Source of the DNA: Molossus alvarezi
Lineage: Eukaryota; Chordata; Mammalia; Chiroptera; Molossidae
DNA length: 64,000 nt
Direction of reading: 5' to 3'
NCBI GenBank assembly: GCA_037176705.1
Contig: CM073899.1
Coordinates: 6,634,001 to 6,698,000 of the forward strand
Positions 35,447-47,470 of this stretch are shown here, piece after piece. The position numbers and the translations under genes are program-made. The stretch's first letter is position 1. Each line of letters opens with the position of its first letter. Below the pieces are notes generated by a model. The model was given only the letters and a program-made list of their open reading frames with translations, had not been told where the DNA came from and did no database searches.

Positions 35447-35714
35447 AGAAAGAGAGAGAGGGAGAGGGAGAAGGAGGGGGAGAGGGAGGGAAGGAGGGAG
35501 AGGGAGGGGAGAGGGGGAGGGGAGGGAGAGAAAGAGAGAGAGGGAGAGGGAGAAGGAGGGGGAGAGGGAGGGAGAGGGAGGGGAGAGGGGGAGGGGAGGG
35601 AGGGAAAGGGAGAGGGACAGGGAGAGGGAGAGGGAGGGAGGGAGGGAGGGAGGAAGGAAGGAAGGAAGGAAGGAAGGAAGGAAGGAAGGAAGGAAGGAAG
35701 GAAGGAAGGAAGGA
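35437..35714. repeat. Long purine tract (GGGAGA)n with (GGAA)n
   Basis: About 275 bp are almost pure purine on the plus strand. The part at 35447-35525 is repeated at 35529-35600 as a unit of about 75-80 bp ('gagagagggagagggagaag' and 'gagaggggaggggagg' blocks recur in order). It passes into a (GGAA)n run at 35652-35714. The 131-codon minus-strand open frame over it is Ser/Pro/Leu low complexity and not a gene. Confidence 0.95.
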
Positions 35715-35767
35715 GAAAATAAAGTTGCACTGAAAAGAAATGTGTAGTCTTAAAATTGCATACTACA

Positions 35768-36020
35768 GCCCTGGCTGGTTTGGCTCAGCGGTTAGAGCGT
35801 CCGCCTGCGGTCCGGAGAGACCCGGGTTCGGTTCCCGCTAAGGGCACGGACCTCGGTTGCAGTTTGTCCCCGGCCCTAGTTGGTCGTGTGGGTGGCAGCC
35901 ACTCGATGTGTCCCTTTCACATCCATGTTTCCCTCTCTCTCTCTTCCTCTCTCTCCCTCCCACTCTGTCTGTACAAAAAATGGAAAAATGTCCTCAGGTG
36001 AGGATAAAAAAAAAAAAAAA
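35768..36020 (+). mobile_element. VES-type SINE (f)
   Basis: Full-length: head GCCCTGGCTGG, box A GGCTCAGCGGTTAGAGCG, box B GGGTTCGGTTCCC, CT-rich body and poly(A). A perfect 16 bp target duplication, 'aaaattgcatactaca', occurs at 35752-35767 and 36021-36036. Near-identical to the copies at 11516 and 30378, so a young subfamily. Confidence 0.97.
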
Positions 36021-36746
36021 AAAATTGCATACTACAATAAAGTGGAGATTAGCCAAGAAATGCAAAGCTAGTTTAATATTTGGCAATCCATTAATGTAAT
36101 TCACCATATTACAAACTAAATATAGAAAATCACATGAGTATCTCAATAACTACAGAAAAAAAATTTAATTGACATCCATTTGTGATAAAAACTTTCAAAC
36201 ACTATAAAAGAGAATATCTTGAAACTAAAAACTTGATCTATAAAAAAACTACCAAAAATAATACTTTTTTTGAAAATTATCCTCCTAAAATCAGGAGTAG
36301 TCAAGAATATCTGCTCTCAACACTTCATTCAACATCATACCTGACTTCTAAGCCAGTCCAAAGAAATAAAATGAAAAATATTTAAGTGGCAAAAATATAA
36401 CTGTATCTATTCACAAATGATATAAATATCTACTTAGAAGATCCCATGTAACATACAAAAAGCTTTTATACTTATAAGTTTAACAAGTTTTCAGTAGACA
36501 AGATAAATATATACAATGAATAGTGAAAGCAATGAATAACTAACAATCCATTTTTAAAGCACAATTTGCAATGGCACCAGAAACATTTAATTATAAACAT
36601 TACAAACTGCATGTAGTATCAGTATTGTTTAAAATTATAGAATACCATTGAAAGAAGGAAAGAACCATTTAAGTATGTGGAAAGCTATATTATGTTCAGA
36701 GATTGGAACACAAAATACTTGTTAGATATCAATTCACCTGGATATA

Positions 36747-36756
<10 letters not shown>

Positions 36757-36788
<32 letters not shown>

Positions 36789-36800
36789 ACACATATATAT
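36757..36800. repeat. (AC)n microsatellite
   Basis: About twenty AC units with TA-rich edges. Confidence 0.95.
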
Positions 36801-37183
36801 AAATATATATATTCATTCAATATAATCCTAACAAAAATTAGAGCAGGCAACTCCGTTGTGGTTATTAAAAAGTGAAAGATAAGATTTATATGGAAAGGCA
36901 AAAGAAATTAGAATAGGCAAAACAATTTTATGAAAAAACAAAGTTGGAGGCCAAACATCACTGGATTTCAAGACTTAAGACTACAGAAATCAAGACAGTG
37001 TGGTATTGAATGACATATGGATAAATGAAATATAATGGAGAGTCAGAAAAAAGCAACCAAACAAATATAATCAATTAAGTTTGACAAATGTGCAAAGAAA
37101 GGCAATTAGTGCAGAAATGGTCCTGAATCATTTGTATATCCATACACCAGAAAAGAAACAAAAGGAACTCTCTACTACCTTAC

Positions 37184-37190
<7 letters not shown>

Positions 37191-37241
<51 letters not shown>

Positions 37242-37450
37242 ATTTTTCTTCATTGATTTTAGAGAGAGAGGAAGGGAGAGGGAGAGAGAGATAGAATCAT
37301 CAATAAGAGAGAACATCGATTGGTCTCCTCCTGCATGACCCCCACTGGGGATCAGACCCACAACCTGGGCATGTGCCCTGACCAGGAATCGAACCGGTGA
37401 GATCTTGGTGCATGGGTCGATGCTCAACCACTGAGCCACACCAGTTGGGT
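37191..37450 (-). mobile_element. VES-type SINE (g), second subtype
   Basis: Minus strand: head 'cccaactggtgtggctcag' (37431-37449), box B region 'cggttcgattcctgg' (37384-37398), 'catgccca/catgtgccc' middle, and a (TA)n expansion at 37191-37240 in place of a simple A tail. It uses 'catgggtcgatgctcaacc', a different anticodon-side wording from the 11516/30378/35768 group. Confidence 0.9.
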
Positions 37451-38649
37451 GTAATGTTTATATATTAATAAATATATATAAATACATATATAAATACTGG
37501 AATATATGTCATAGAACTAAATGCAAGACAATTATTAAACTTGTATAAGAAGGAAATAGGAAAATCTGTGACTTTAAATTACACTGCAAGTTCCGTTAGA
37601 ATACCAAAATTACAATCCATTAAAAAATGATAGATTGACTTCATCAATCAAAAGTTTTGATATGTGACATTGTTAGGATAATGATCAAAAACAAGCAGCA
37701 CACTATGCAAAAAATAATTGTAAATTGAAGATTTTACAAAGAATTTGTACCCAATAAAATAAAGCATTCTCTAAACTGAACAGTAAGAAAAAAAAAGCCC
37801 AGTAAAAAAAAAAAAATGGTGTCAAAGATTTGAACAGACATATTATTAAAGAAAGTATAAACAGGGCAAATAAGTACATGAAATGATGCCCCATATCACT
37901 AGTAATTAGGAAAATGCAAAATAAAACCACGTGGAGATAACACTACACAATTTTTTTATACTATGTGGTAGTAAGACTATGGAGCAAGTGGAATTTACAT
38001 ACATTACTGATATGAATGTAAAATGACAGTTTTTTATAAATTAGATATATTTCATAATTTCTTATCAAGTTAAACATACACACTTATATAATACAGCAAT
38101 CCTAATTCTAAGTATTTAATCCAGAGAAATAAAAATGTATACCTGCTAAATTTATAATTGTCAAAAATCTCAACACAGTCCACAGGTCCTTCAACTGTTA
38201 AATGAATAAACAAATTGTGTTAATCCATAAAACAAGATACTCTCCAACTATAAAAATAAAAAAGTTACCGATTCATGAAATGACATGGATGGATGTCAAA
38301 TACATTATGGCAAGACTCAAAGACTATATATGAGTCTACTAATATGACATTCTGGTGAATGAAAATTATGAATGAACAACAGATCAGGGGTTTCCAGGGG
38401 TACATGTGGAGCGTGGGTTTGACTAAAATATGCAACTTGATAGAGTTTTACAGAGATGGGACTGCTTGGTTCTCCCGTGTGTGTCTAGATTTTCTCCAAT
38501 GTATTTTCTCATTCCCCTTTAATAACTGTGATGTAGCACTTTCTCCTTTGGTTCTGGTGGCAGGGCCTTTCCTCTTGGTTCAAATTCAAAGACAGTTAAC
38601 TTTTAGCATTGTAATTAGGGTATTTTTCTGTTTCATATATACTTATTTT

Positions 38650-39128
38650 TTATGACAAATAATTTATGTAAGGTGAAATTTATAGATTTCAACTATATAA
38701 CTACAATAAAATTAGACAAATAGATATATACGTTTCCACACTCAAATCAAAATATAGTATATTTTATCACCTCAGAACAGTTATGTTCTGATTTCAATGA
38801 CTTTAGTGTAATTTTGTCCAGTTTTGAATTTAATATAAATAAAAATATACAGCATGTACTTTTTTTTTACTATACTATTCTGTTCCCTATTATATCTATT
38901 ATATTCTTTCATGTGGCACCATGTATTAGTAGTTAATTATTTTTATTGTTTAATAATATGGTATGGTGTTAATATACCACAATATTCTCATACATTCACA
39001 TGTTTGTGGACATTTGAGTTGTTTCTAGTTTGGGGCTATTATGAATAATGTGCTATAAATATTTTTGAACAATTTTTCCCTTTAGTAAATAAAAATTTGC
39101 AGAATTGTAGGTCATATGTAAATATGTA
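38650..39128 (-). mobile_element. Old L1M 3' end
   Basis: Minus strand wording is visible on plus as 'gtggcaccatgtattagtag', 'aatatggtatggtgttaatataccac', 'gtttgtggacatttgagttg' and 'gggctattatgaataatg' in the order of an old L1 3' end. Highly diverged; 38441-38649 before it is unclassified. Confidence 0.75.
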
Positions 39129-39995
39129 TTTAGAATTTGTAGCCTGTAATATTGTCCCCAAGCGAGACTATTATCCTTTCCTTAAAAACCTTGAAACCTG
39201 GCATTGACTTGGCCTCCATATAGATGGCAGTCCCTTCCGGCATCCACTTCCAGAATATAGAGGTTTTACTCATATTGAATATTTTCTTAGGCAAGTAATT
39301 TTTCTCCACTATCAGCTTATCTGATGTTTCTAAAAATTCTTCAGCTGCCTTCATATCCACTAGCAGACTCACCCCTCATTTTCGCATTATGTAATAAATA
39401 AAAACTTGGTTTGTTTAAACCACCCAGAGATAGCAGTAAATGGAACATCATAGTTGGTCCAATCTTTTCTTTCAACATCACACAAATGTTTTGGTTTGAC
39501 CATGATCATCATGATACTGAGAAAAACATGCTTTTGTGGCTGGACTTCCATCCAGGACACTAGAAGTTTCTTCATGTCTGATATGGGCCCTTCTCAAGTG
39601 TTTCTTAGTCTTGTTGCCTTTAATGAAATAAATCCTTCAATAGCTTCTATCCTTTGTTCTTGTTCTCCAAGAACATAGCTGTTTCCCATATATAATTAAA
39701 TGTGATGGTTGTTGCTCACCAGCTGACCCTGTGTTGGGCTTTATTGTTGCCATTATTATAATACAACATCATTACAAAGTAGAATGTAACATAAATAAAG
39801 CAGAAAACTGCTACCTACTCTGTGAGTAGATTTTTTTTCAAAAAAGATGTTTGTGGACATTTGTAAATATGTTACACAAGCAGTCAAGCACTTCAATTCA
39901 AATAAGATTCTTACAACACAGAGCACGCCATCTCTTACAGGTGCAGGGACAAGGTCTGCTGACTCGGCTGCCACGTCTCTTTCACCCGGTCACGT
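39129..39995 (-). pseudogene. Tigger-family (TIGD1-like) transposase relic
   Basis: Minus strand. The 39130-39372 stretch translates to a recognisable DDE-domain segment: 'MKAAEEFLETSDKLI', 'KIFNMSKTSIFWKWMPEGT' and 'AKSMPGFKVFKERI'. In the family the aspartate of 'FNxDET' is catalytic; here it reads NMSKT, so the first catalytic position is lost. Upstream, 39387-39575 carries the DNA-binding-domain remnant 'KKLLVSWMEVQPQKH' and 'FTAISGWFK'. The stretch to about 39995 matches the element's 5' non-coding region. Broken by frameshifts; a second Tigger element unrelated to the Tigger1 at 25798. Confidence 0.8.
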
Positions 39996-42656
39996 AGTAT
40001 CTGACTAATGATGGATGTGCACTCAACTCTATTTCTTCTGTCATTTTTATTGATTCTTACCTTTTTGACTTGAGGATATAATCATGTTTCTTTATTGGAA
40101 CATAAATAATGTTTAGACATTAGATACATTTTTATTCAAATGAGAATTAAATTTATAATTTACCACAATTATTAAAATAATTTATAATATGTGGTATTTA
40201 CGTTCGCCTATTTATATTTTATCTGTATATCTTTACATTCAGAGACTGGAGAAAGACTGATACGAAATAAGTAACTTGTAGCACAGAGTTTGATGCAATT
40301 AATATTCTTAATCTGGAAACGACACTATGAATAGAATAGTATTATTTCTGATACATAAATAAAACTGAAGTTTTGAGGTGTTAAATAAAAAACACTCCAC
40401 AACTTTTATGTATTGAAGAGCTCTCATTTAAACTCAGAGCTACAAAACTCACAATTCTGTGTAATTTCTAGCCTTAAAAATATATAAAACCAGCAATAAA
40501 CCTAAGAGATAAATGTGGGCTAAACATGTATGTACTCAAACCACAACTATATTCCTGCTCCCCATTACCCTAATTCCACATAAACCACACTAGCTTACAT
40601 AGCTTGCTGCACTCTGATATAATCATGGGCAAACCTGTATGTATGTATCTGTCAAATGCCACAGGCCATTATTTTAGCAAGTGAGATCAGACTATGTACA
40701 TTTTGCTACATATTGCATTTCTTAATTAAGAATACTTTTGGAAAGCTTTTAAATCAGCTCATGTAAATCCAACCAGTATTTTTTAAATATTGAATAATAT
40801 TCTGTGATACTAACACATTAAAATTTCACATTATTTTCAAATTGTGACTGTTCCAATGTGATTTTTTAGTTTCAGTACATTTATGTGATAATGTCATTAT
40901 ATTTAATTATGCTAGTATCCCGAAATAAATTGGGAATCTTTGGTTTTTTAAATGGCCTGGGATAATTTAAATTATATAAAAATTGTCCTTTAGAAATTAG
41001 ATAATGTTTCCTAGTTATTCTTGAGTTTGCATTTATAATGTCTTCATTTTGAATGATCATTAACTTTTTATAGGCTTTCAAATAGTATGCCATAGAGATA
41101 TTTAATTAGCTCATAATACCTATAATCATGACTTTTTTAACCTAATCTTGTAAGTCTTTCCTTTCCCTTTTAATTAGGAGAACCACTGCAGCCTGTGTGA
41201 TCGTCCACAGGCATGCTCAGTTGAGCCGTCTCTGAGCACTTGGCTACTTACACAGTGGAGAGTCCCAGTCACCTTCACGTTTGCTTCATGTCCCAGCACC
41301 ATGGCCCTCTCATAAAGCCCTGCAGAATTAGTTGCTTTAATCACAGCTTCCACTGACCCATGAAAGACTGGAGAAATTCATTCCAAAAGTTTTAAATAAT
41401 AGAATTTTTTAATGCAATAATTTTCCAGAAAGAAAAAAAATTTAATCTAGAAATTATCTTTATCTATAGAAATAAAGTTATGGAGTCATTATTACAGATA
41501 TGCTGAAAAGGTTATAAATATTGAAAAGGTAGAACTGATATATGATAGTTTGGAAGAATTAAGGGGAGAATATTAGAGATAGTGTAATTATGCTTACTTT
41601 ACTGTTATGTAAAGTATCAAATTTAAAATGTTAATTATCAGCAGGTTATCACTTCCAAGGTTGGCTGAATGAATATGATTTAAATTGCTTTTTTATTCAT
41701 ACTTAATGGTATAGAGTACCTTATACATTTTCAAAATGTTAATAGAAGAAACAATAGGGCCAAACTTAAAACAAAGAAATAGGTCATGAGTGAGAAGTAA
41801 TTGTTGAGTTGGGCTAGTAGTATACAAAATGACACACAGTCCAAAAAATTTGCAAAATAATTCTCAGTTAAAAATAATTCCAACCACAGTATATGTTATA
41901 TAAAAATGTAAGAGTAAAATAAATATTTATGGCACTATCAAATTTACCCAAACCTTTATAATAATGCATCCTTAATGTAATTATAAAATACTCTCTCTTT
42001 GCGGATGCCCTGTTTGCAAGGTGTGACTTACAAAGAGATTGGTTGGTTAAGTAAGTGTTGTCACAACGAAGTGTCCCAAATGGTTTATATGATGGCAGAG
42101 CATGGTAACAAATATTAACTAAAACAATTTTTTCATAATTTAAGCTACATATTCTGATTTCATTTTTTCTAAATTTTCATGTAGTCCCATTAATCCCTTG
42201 ACATTTGAAGATTTGTCGAAGTATTTAATACACTGTAAATACTTCCACAGATATAATAGATTTTTCAGTAGGCAAAAATATTTGCAATGTGATATAAAAC
42301 TTTTATACATGAAGAAGTCATTAAATGAACAGTATTGCAAACTATTAGTATCTGAGGAATTATGTCCTTCTCTAGTTTCATAGTCTACCACTAAGGTGGC
42401 TTTATAATGTGTCTATCTGTCATGCTGAACTATATTTCCTAGATTTTCCTTTCTTGTATTATTTTTTTCTGTTTTTCATATCAACATTTTTACATAAATT
42501 CTTGGTCACTTAAAACCACTGCACAACATTTCCAAATGTTTAGAAAATTGAGGCTTACACTAAATAATACTGAGAGAGTTCCTAGAGATTTTAGACTGTT
42601 AGGAATTTCTTTCAGGCATGAAATGTTGCCTCTTGGACAGAAACTGGATTTAGTAG
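39996..42656. other. Unclassified AT-rich intergenic DNA
   Basis: The longest stretch without a recognised element. A less AT-rich patch lies at 41170-41330 but has no repeat or exon signature I can name. Short open frames (for example 40881-41093, 42140-42391 minus) have no motif. Confidence 0.5.
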
Positions 42657-42913
42657 TCTTTTTAAATTTATTTCATTTTTTTTATTGTTAAAAGTATTAC
42701 TGATGTTTCCCATTTCCCCTTCACCCGTAGTCCCCTTCACCCCAGGCCTTCCCCACACTACTGTCTGTGTCCATGGTTTGTGGGTGTATGCATATATGTT
42801 CTTTGGTTAATCTCTTTCTGTCCCCTCCACGCCCCCTCCCCTCTAAGACCTGTCATTCTGTTCCATCCATCCATGCTTTTGGACCTCTTTTTTTCATCAG
42901 TTTATTTCATCCA

Positions 42914-45900
42914 TTAGATTCCACATATAATTGAAATTATATGGTATTTGTCTTTCTCTAACTGGCTAATTTTACTTAACATAATAATCTCCAGGTTCAT
43001 CCACACTGTCTCAAGGGGTAAGGGCTCTTTCTTTTTTATGGTCTCTTAATATTCTGTTGTACCATAACATTTTTATCCACTCTTGATGGGCACTTGGACT
43101 GTTTCCAGATCTTAGCTATTGTAACTAATGCTGCAATGAACATAGGAGTGCATATATTCTTTCAAATTAGTGTTTCTTTGGATTCATTCTCAGAAATAGA
43201 ATTGCTGGATAATAAGGCAGTTCCATTTTTAATTTTTAAAGTAACACCATACTGCTTTCCTAGTGGCTGCACAAATATACATTCCTACCAACAGTGCACA
43301 AGGTTTCCCTGTTTTCCAAACCTAAGCCAACACTTGTTTGTTGACTTATTGAGAAAAGTCATTCTGACAGGTGTGAGGTGATATTTTGTTATGGTCTTAA
43401 TTTGCATTTCACTGATGATTAGTGACACTGAGAATCTTTTCATGGATCTATTGGCCATGTTTATGTACTATTTGGAGAAGCGTCTATTCAGGTCCTTTGC
43501 CCTTTTTTAAATTAGATTTTTTATTTTTGGTGTTGAGTTTTATAGGTTCTTTATAAGTTTGGATATTATCTCCTTATCAGATGTCATTGGCAAATACGTT
43601 CCATTATTCAGTAGGTTGTCCTTTTATTTTGTTGATGGTTTCCTTTGTTGTGCAAAACCTTTTTAATTTGATGTAGTCTTATTTTATTTTTTTCTTTTGT
43701 TTTCCTTGCTCAAGGAGATATATCAGAAAAAAATATTGCTAAGAGTAATGTCTGACATTTTACTGCCTAGGTGTTCTTCGAGGATTTTTATGGTTTTGAG
43801 TCTAACATGTAAGACTTTGATCCATTTTAAGTTTATTCTTGTGTGTGTTGTAAGAAAGTGGTCTAGTTTTATTTTTTTGCACATTATCTGTCCAATTTTT
43901 CCAAAACCATTTATTGAATAGCCTATCTTTAGCTTGTTGTATGTTTTTGCCTCCTTTGTCAAATATTGATTATAAAGCCATGAGTTTATTTCTGGACTTT
44001 ATTCTTTTCCATTAATCTATGTGTCTGTTTTTATGTCAACAACATGCTGTTTTGATTACTATGGCCTTGTAGTACAGTTTGATATCAGGTAGCATAATAT
44101 CTCCAACTTTGTTCTTCCTTCTCAAAATCACTGTTGCTACTTGGAGTCTGTTGTGATTCCATATACAGTTTTTAGAGTATTTGTTCTAGTTCTGTAAAAC
44201 ATGCCATTGGTATCTTGATAGGAATCACGTTGAATCTGTAGATGGCTTTTGGTAGTATGGACATTTTAATGATGTTAATTCTTCCTGTCCAGTAACACAG
44301 TATATGTTTCCACTTATTTGTACCTTCTTCAGTTTCATTCTTCAGTGTCTTAAAATTCTTTGAGCTCAGGTCTTTTACATGCTGATTAAAATGTACTTTT
44401 AAGTGTTATATTCTTTTGAAGTAATTGTGAATGGAACTATTGTTTTGTATTTTTCCCCTTTCTGATATTTCATTATTGGTTTATAAAAATAAAACTGACT
44501 TCTGGATATTTATTTTGTATCCTGCTACTTTACTGAATTCACTTATCAGTGCTAGTAGTTTTTTTGGTGAAATCTACAGGACTCTCTATATACAATGTAT
44601 ATCATCTATAAATTACAGTTTTACTTTTTCTTTTCCAGTTTGAATGCTTTTTATTTCTTTTCCTTTTCTGATTGTTATGGCTAGGTTTTCTAGTACTACG
44701 TTGAATAAGAGTGGTGAAAGTGAATATCCCCGTCTTTTTGCTGATTATAAGGGGAATGCTGTAGTTTTTTCCCATGGAGTATGATATTAGCTGTGCTTTG
44801 TCATCTATGGCCTGTATTATGTTGATGTATGTTCCCTCTATTCCCATTTTGCTGAGAGTTTTTTTTTTTTATCATAAATGGGTTCTGGGTTTTATCAACT
44901 GCTTATTCTGCATCTGTTAGTATGATCATGTGGGTTTTATCTTTCATTTTATGTATGTGATGAATCACATTTTTTGATTTGCAGCTATTATACCAACCTT
45001 GCATTTTTTGAATAAAATCCCACTTGATCATGGTGTATGATGTATTTAATATATTGTTGGTTTTGATTTGCTACTATTTTGTTAAGCATTTTAGTGTCTA
45101 TGTTCATCAGTAATATTGGTCTATAGTTTTCCTTCTTTGTCTTGTCTTTATCTGGTTTTTGAATTGGAGTAATGCTGACTTTGTAAAATGAGCTTGGCAG
45201 TATTCACTCCATTTGAAATTTTTGGAATAGTTTGAGAAAGATAGGTGCTAGTCTTCTTTGAATGCATAGTTAAATTCACCTGTATAACCAATCTGTCCAG
45301 GACATTTGCTTGCTGGGAGTTTTTTTTTTATTACTGCTTCAATTTCACTAATTGTAATCTGTCTATTGACATTATCTGACTCTTCTTGATTAAGTTTTGG
45401 AAGATTGTATGTTCCTAGGAATTTCTCCATTTCTTCCAGACAGTCCAATTTTTTTGCAAACTTTTCTTACAATCCTTTCCATTTCCTTGGTATCAGTTGT
45501 TACTTCTATTTCATTTCTGATTTTATTTATTTGGGTCTTCTCTTTTTTTTTTTATTGATAAATCTTGTTAAAGATTTGTCAATCTTGTTTATCTTTTTGA
45601 AGAATTAGTTCTTGACTTCATTGATCTTTTGTATTGCTTTTTTTTTTAGACTCTATTTTATTTATTTCTGTTATGATCTTTACTATTTCCTTCTTCTACT
45701 CACTCTGGGCTTGGTTTGTTGTTCTCTTCCAAGTTCCTTTAAGTGTAAATAAAATTGTTTATTTCAGCTTTGCATTGTTCTTTGAGATTGGCCTGTAATG
45801 CTATTAATTTCCCTCTTAGGACTGCTTTCCTTGTGTACCACAGAATTTGTGTTGTTGTGTTCTCATTTCCATTTTTTTCAATGTATCTTTTGATTTATTC

Positions 45901-46646
45901 CTTGATCTCATTCTTAACCCATCTATTGTTTAGTGACATTTTATTTAGCCTCCATTTCTTTGTATTTTTCAGCTTTCTTCTTGTTGTTGATTTTTAGTTT
46001 CACAGATTTATGGTCAGAGAAGACGCTTGATATTATTTCAATCTTAACTTTAGTTAGACTTGTTTTGTATCCGAACATGTGATCTATCCTAGAAAGCTTT
46101 CCATGGGAACTTGAAATTTATGTATATTCTCATGCTCTGAAGATATCGATTAAATCCATTTGATCTAGTGTGCCATTTAGTGCTGCCATCTCCTTGTTGA
46201 TTTTCTATCTGGAAGTTCTATCCACTGATGTCAATGGAGTATTAAAATCCCCAACTATAACTGTATTGCTGTCAATCTCTCTCTTTAGGTACATCAAGAT
46301 TTGCTTTACATATTTAGTTGCTCCTATGTTGGGTGCATGAATATTTACAGGGATTATATCTTCTTGTTCAATTGCTCTCTTTATTATTATGTAGTGTCTT
46401 TCTTTGTCTCTTACTAGAGCCGTGGTTCTAAGCCTATTTTGTCAGATGTATATTGCTACCCTAGCATTTTTCTTTTTTATTTGCATTTATTTATTTATTT
46501 ATTTATTTAATTTTTAAATTTTTTCCATCCCTTTACTTTTAGTCTGTGTGTATGTTTCATCCTGAGGGGGGTCTCTTGAAGACAGCATACACATGTGTCT
46601 TGTTTTCTTATCCATTAAGCGACTTTGTCTTTTTATTGGAGCATTT
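42914..46646 (-). pseudogene. L1 ORF2 pseudogene, N-terminus deleted (copy G)
   Basis: The frame begins inside the endonuclease domain, because its first ~25 codons are deleted at the junction near 46647 and the text joins ORF1 directly. Endonuclease and reverse-transcriptase wording follows in order. The catalytic motif at 44601-44612 reads FIDD instead of FADD, and a stop precedes it. The C-terminal stop position is 42914-42916. Many further stops and shifts. Confidence 0.8.
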
Positions 46647-47470
46647 AAGTCAATACTAGTTTGGTGGTAAGAAGCTCCTTTAGCTTTTTCTTGTCTGGGG
46701 AGCTTTTTATTTCTCCTTCAATTTTAAATAATAGCCTTGTTGGGTAAAGTAGCCTTGGTTGTAGGTCCTTGCTTTTCATCACTTTGAATATTCCATGCCA
46801 ATCCTTTCTGTACTGAAATGTTTCTGTTGAAAAATAAACTGACAGTCTTATGGAAGCTCCCTTGTAGGTAACTGACTGACTTTCTCTTGCAGCTTTTAAG
46901 AGTCTTTCATTGTTTTCAATTTTTACCATTTTAATTATGATGTGTCTTGTGGTGGGCCTCTTTGAGTCCATCTTGTTTGGGACTCTCTGCACTTACTGGA
47001 CTTTTTTTTTTTTTCTTTTAACAGTTAGGAAAGTCTTCAGTCATTATTTTTTCAAATAGGCTTTCCATCCCTTGCTATCTCTCTTTTCCTTCTTGTACTC
47101 CTATGACACAAATGTTGTTAAACTTTATATTGTCCCAAAGGTTCCTTAAACTGTCTTCATTTTTTTAAATTCCTTTTTTTTTTTCTTTTTTCTACTCCTA
47201 TTGGGTATTATTTTCTACTTTGTCTTTCAAATTGCTGAGTTGATTATTTGCTTCATTCAACCTACTATTTATTTCCTTCACTTTATTCTTTATTTCAGAT
47301 ATGGCATTTTTCATTTCTGACTGGTCCTTTTTTATGCTTTCTATGTCCTTTTTTATGTTGTTGAGCATTTTTATAATCATTACTCTGAAGTCTATATCTG
47401 ATATATTGCTTACCTCCATTTCATTTAACTCATCTTCTGGAGCATTCTCTTGTTCTTTCCTTTGAGGACC
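46645..47470 (-). pseudogene. L1 ORF1 pseudogene, 3' end deleted (copy G)
   Basis: The N-terminal coiled coil (47198-47419: 'NNIKKDIESIKKDQSEMKNA') is followed by the RNA-binding part (46645-46992). That part keeps 'MQRVPNKMDSKRPTTRHIII', 'AARESQSVTYKGASIRLS' and 'SPDKKKLKELLTTKLVL'. It stops being L1 ORF1 there, where the deletion joins ORF2 text. The 115-codon segment is the longest intact ORF1 piece in the window. Confidence 0.8.

Larger units (their letters stand above)
36037..38440 (+). mobile_element. Old L1M ORF2 relic, interrupted by a SINE
   Basis: Plus strand: 'atgcaaagctagtttaatattt', 'agtatctcaataactacag', 'caatggcaccagaaacattt', 'aagtatgtggaaagctata', 'caagacagtgtggtattgaa', 'caccccatatcac'-like text near 37890, 'aggaaaatgcaaaataaaacc' and 'gacatggatggatgtcaaa' follow the ORF2 order from the reverse-transcriptase domain to the C-terminus. 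Strongly diverged, with no open frame. A SINE sits at about 37191-37450. Confidence 0.8.

Noticed and set aside
35335..35730. 131-codon open frame (minus)
   Set aside because: It lies over the purine tract and is pure Ser/Pro/Leu low complexity; no gene.
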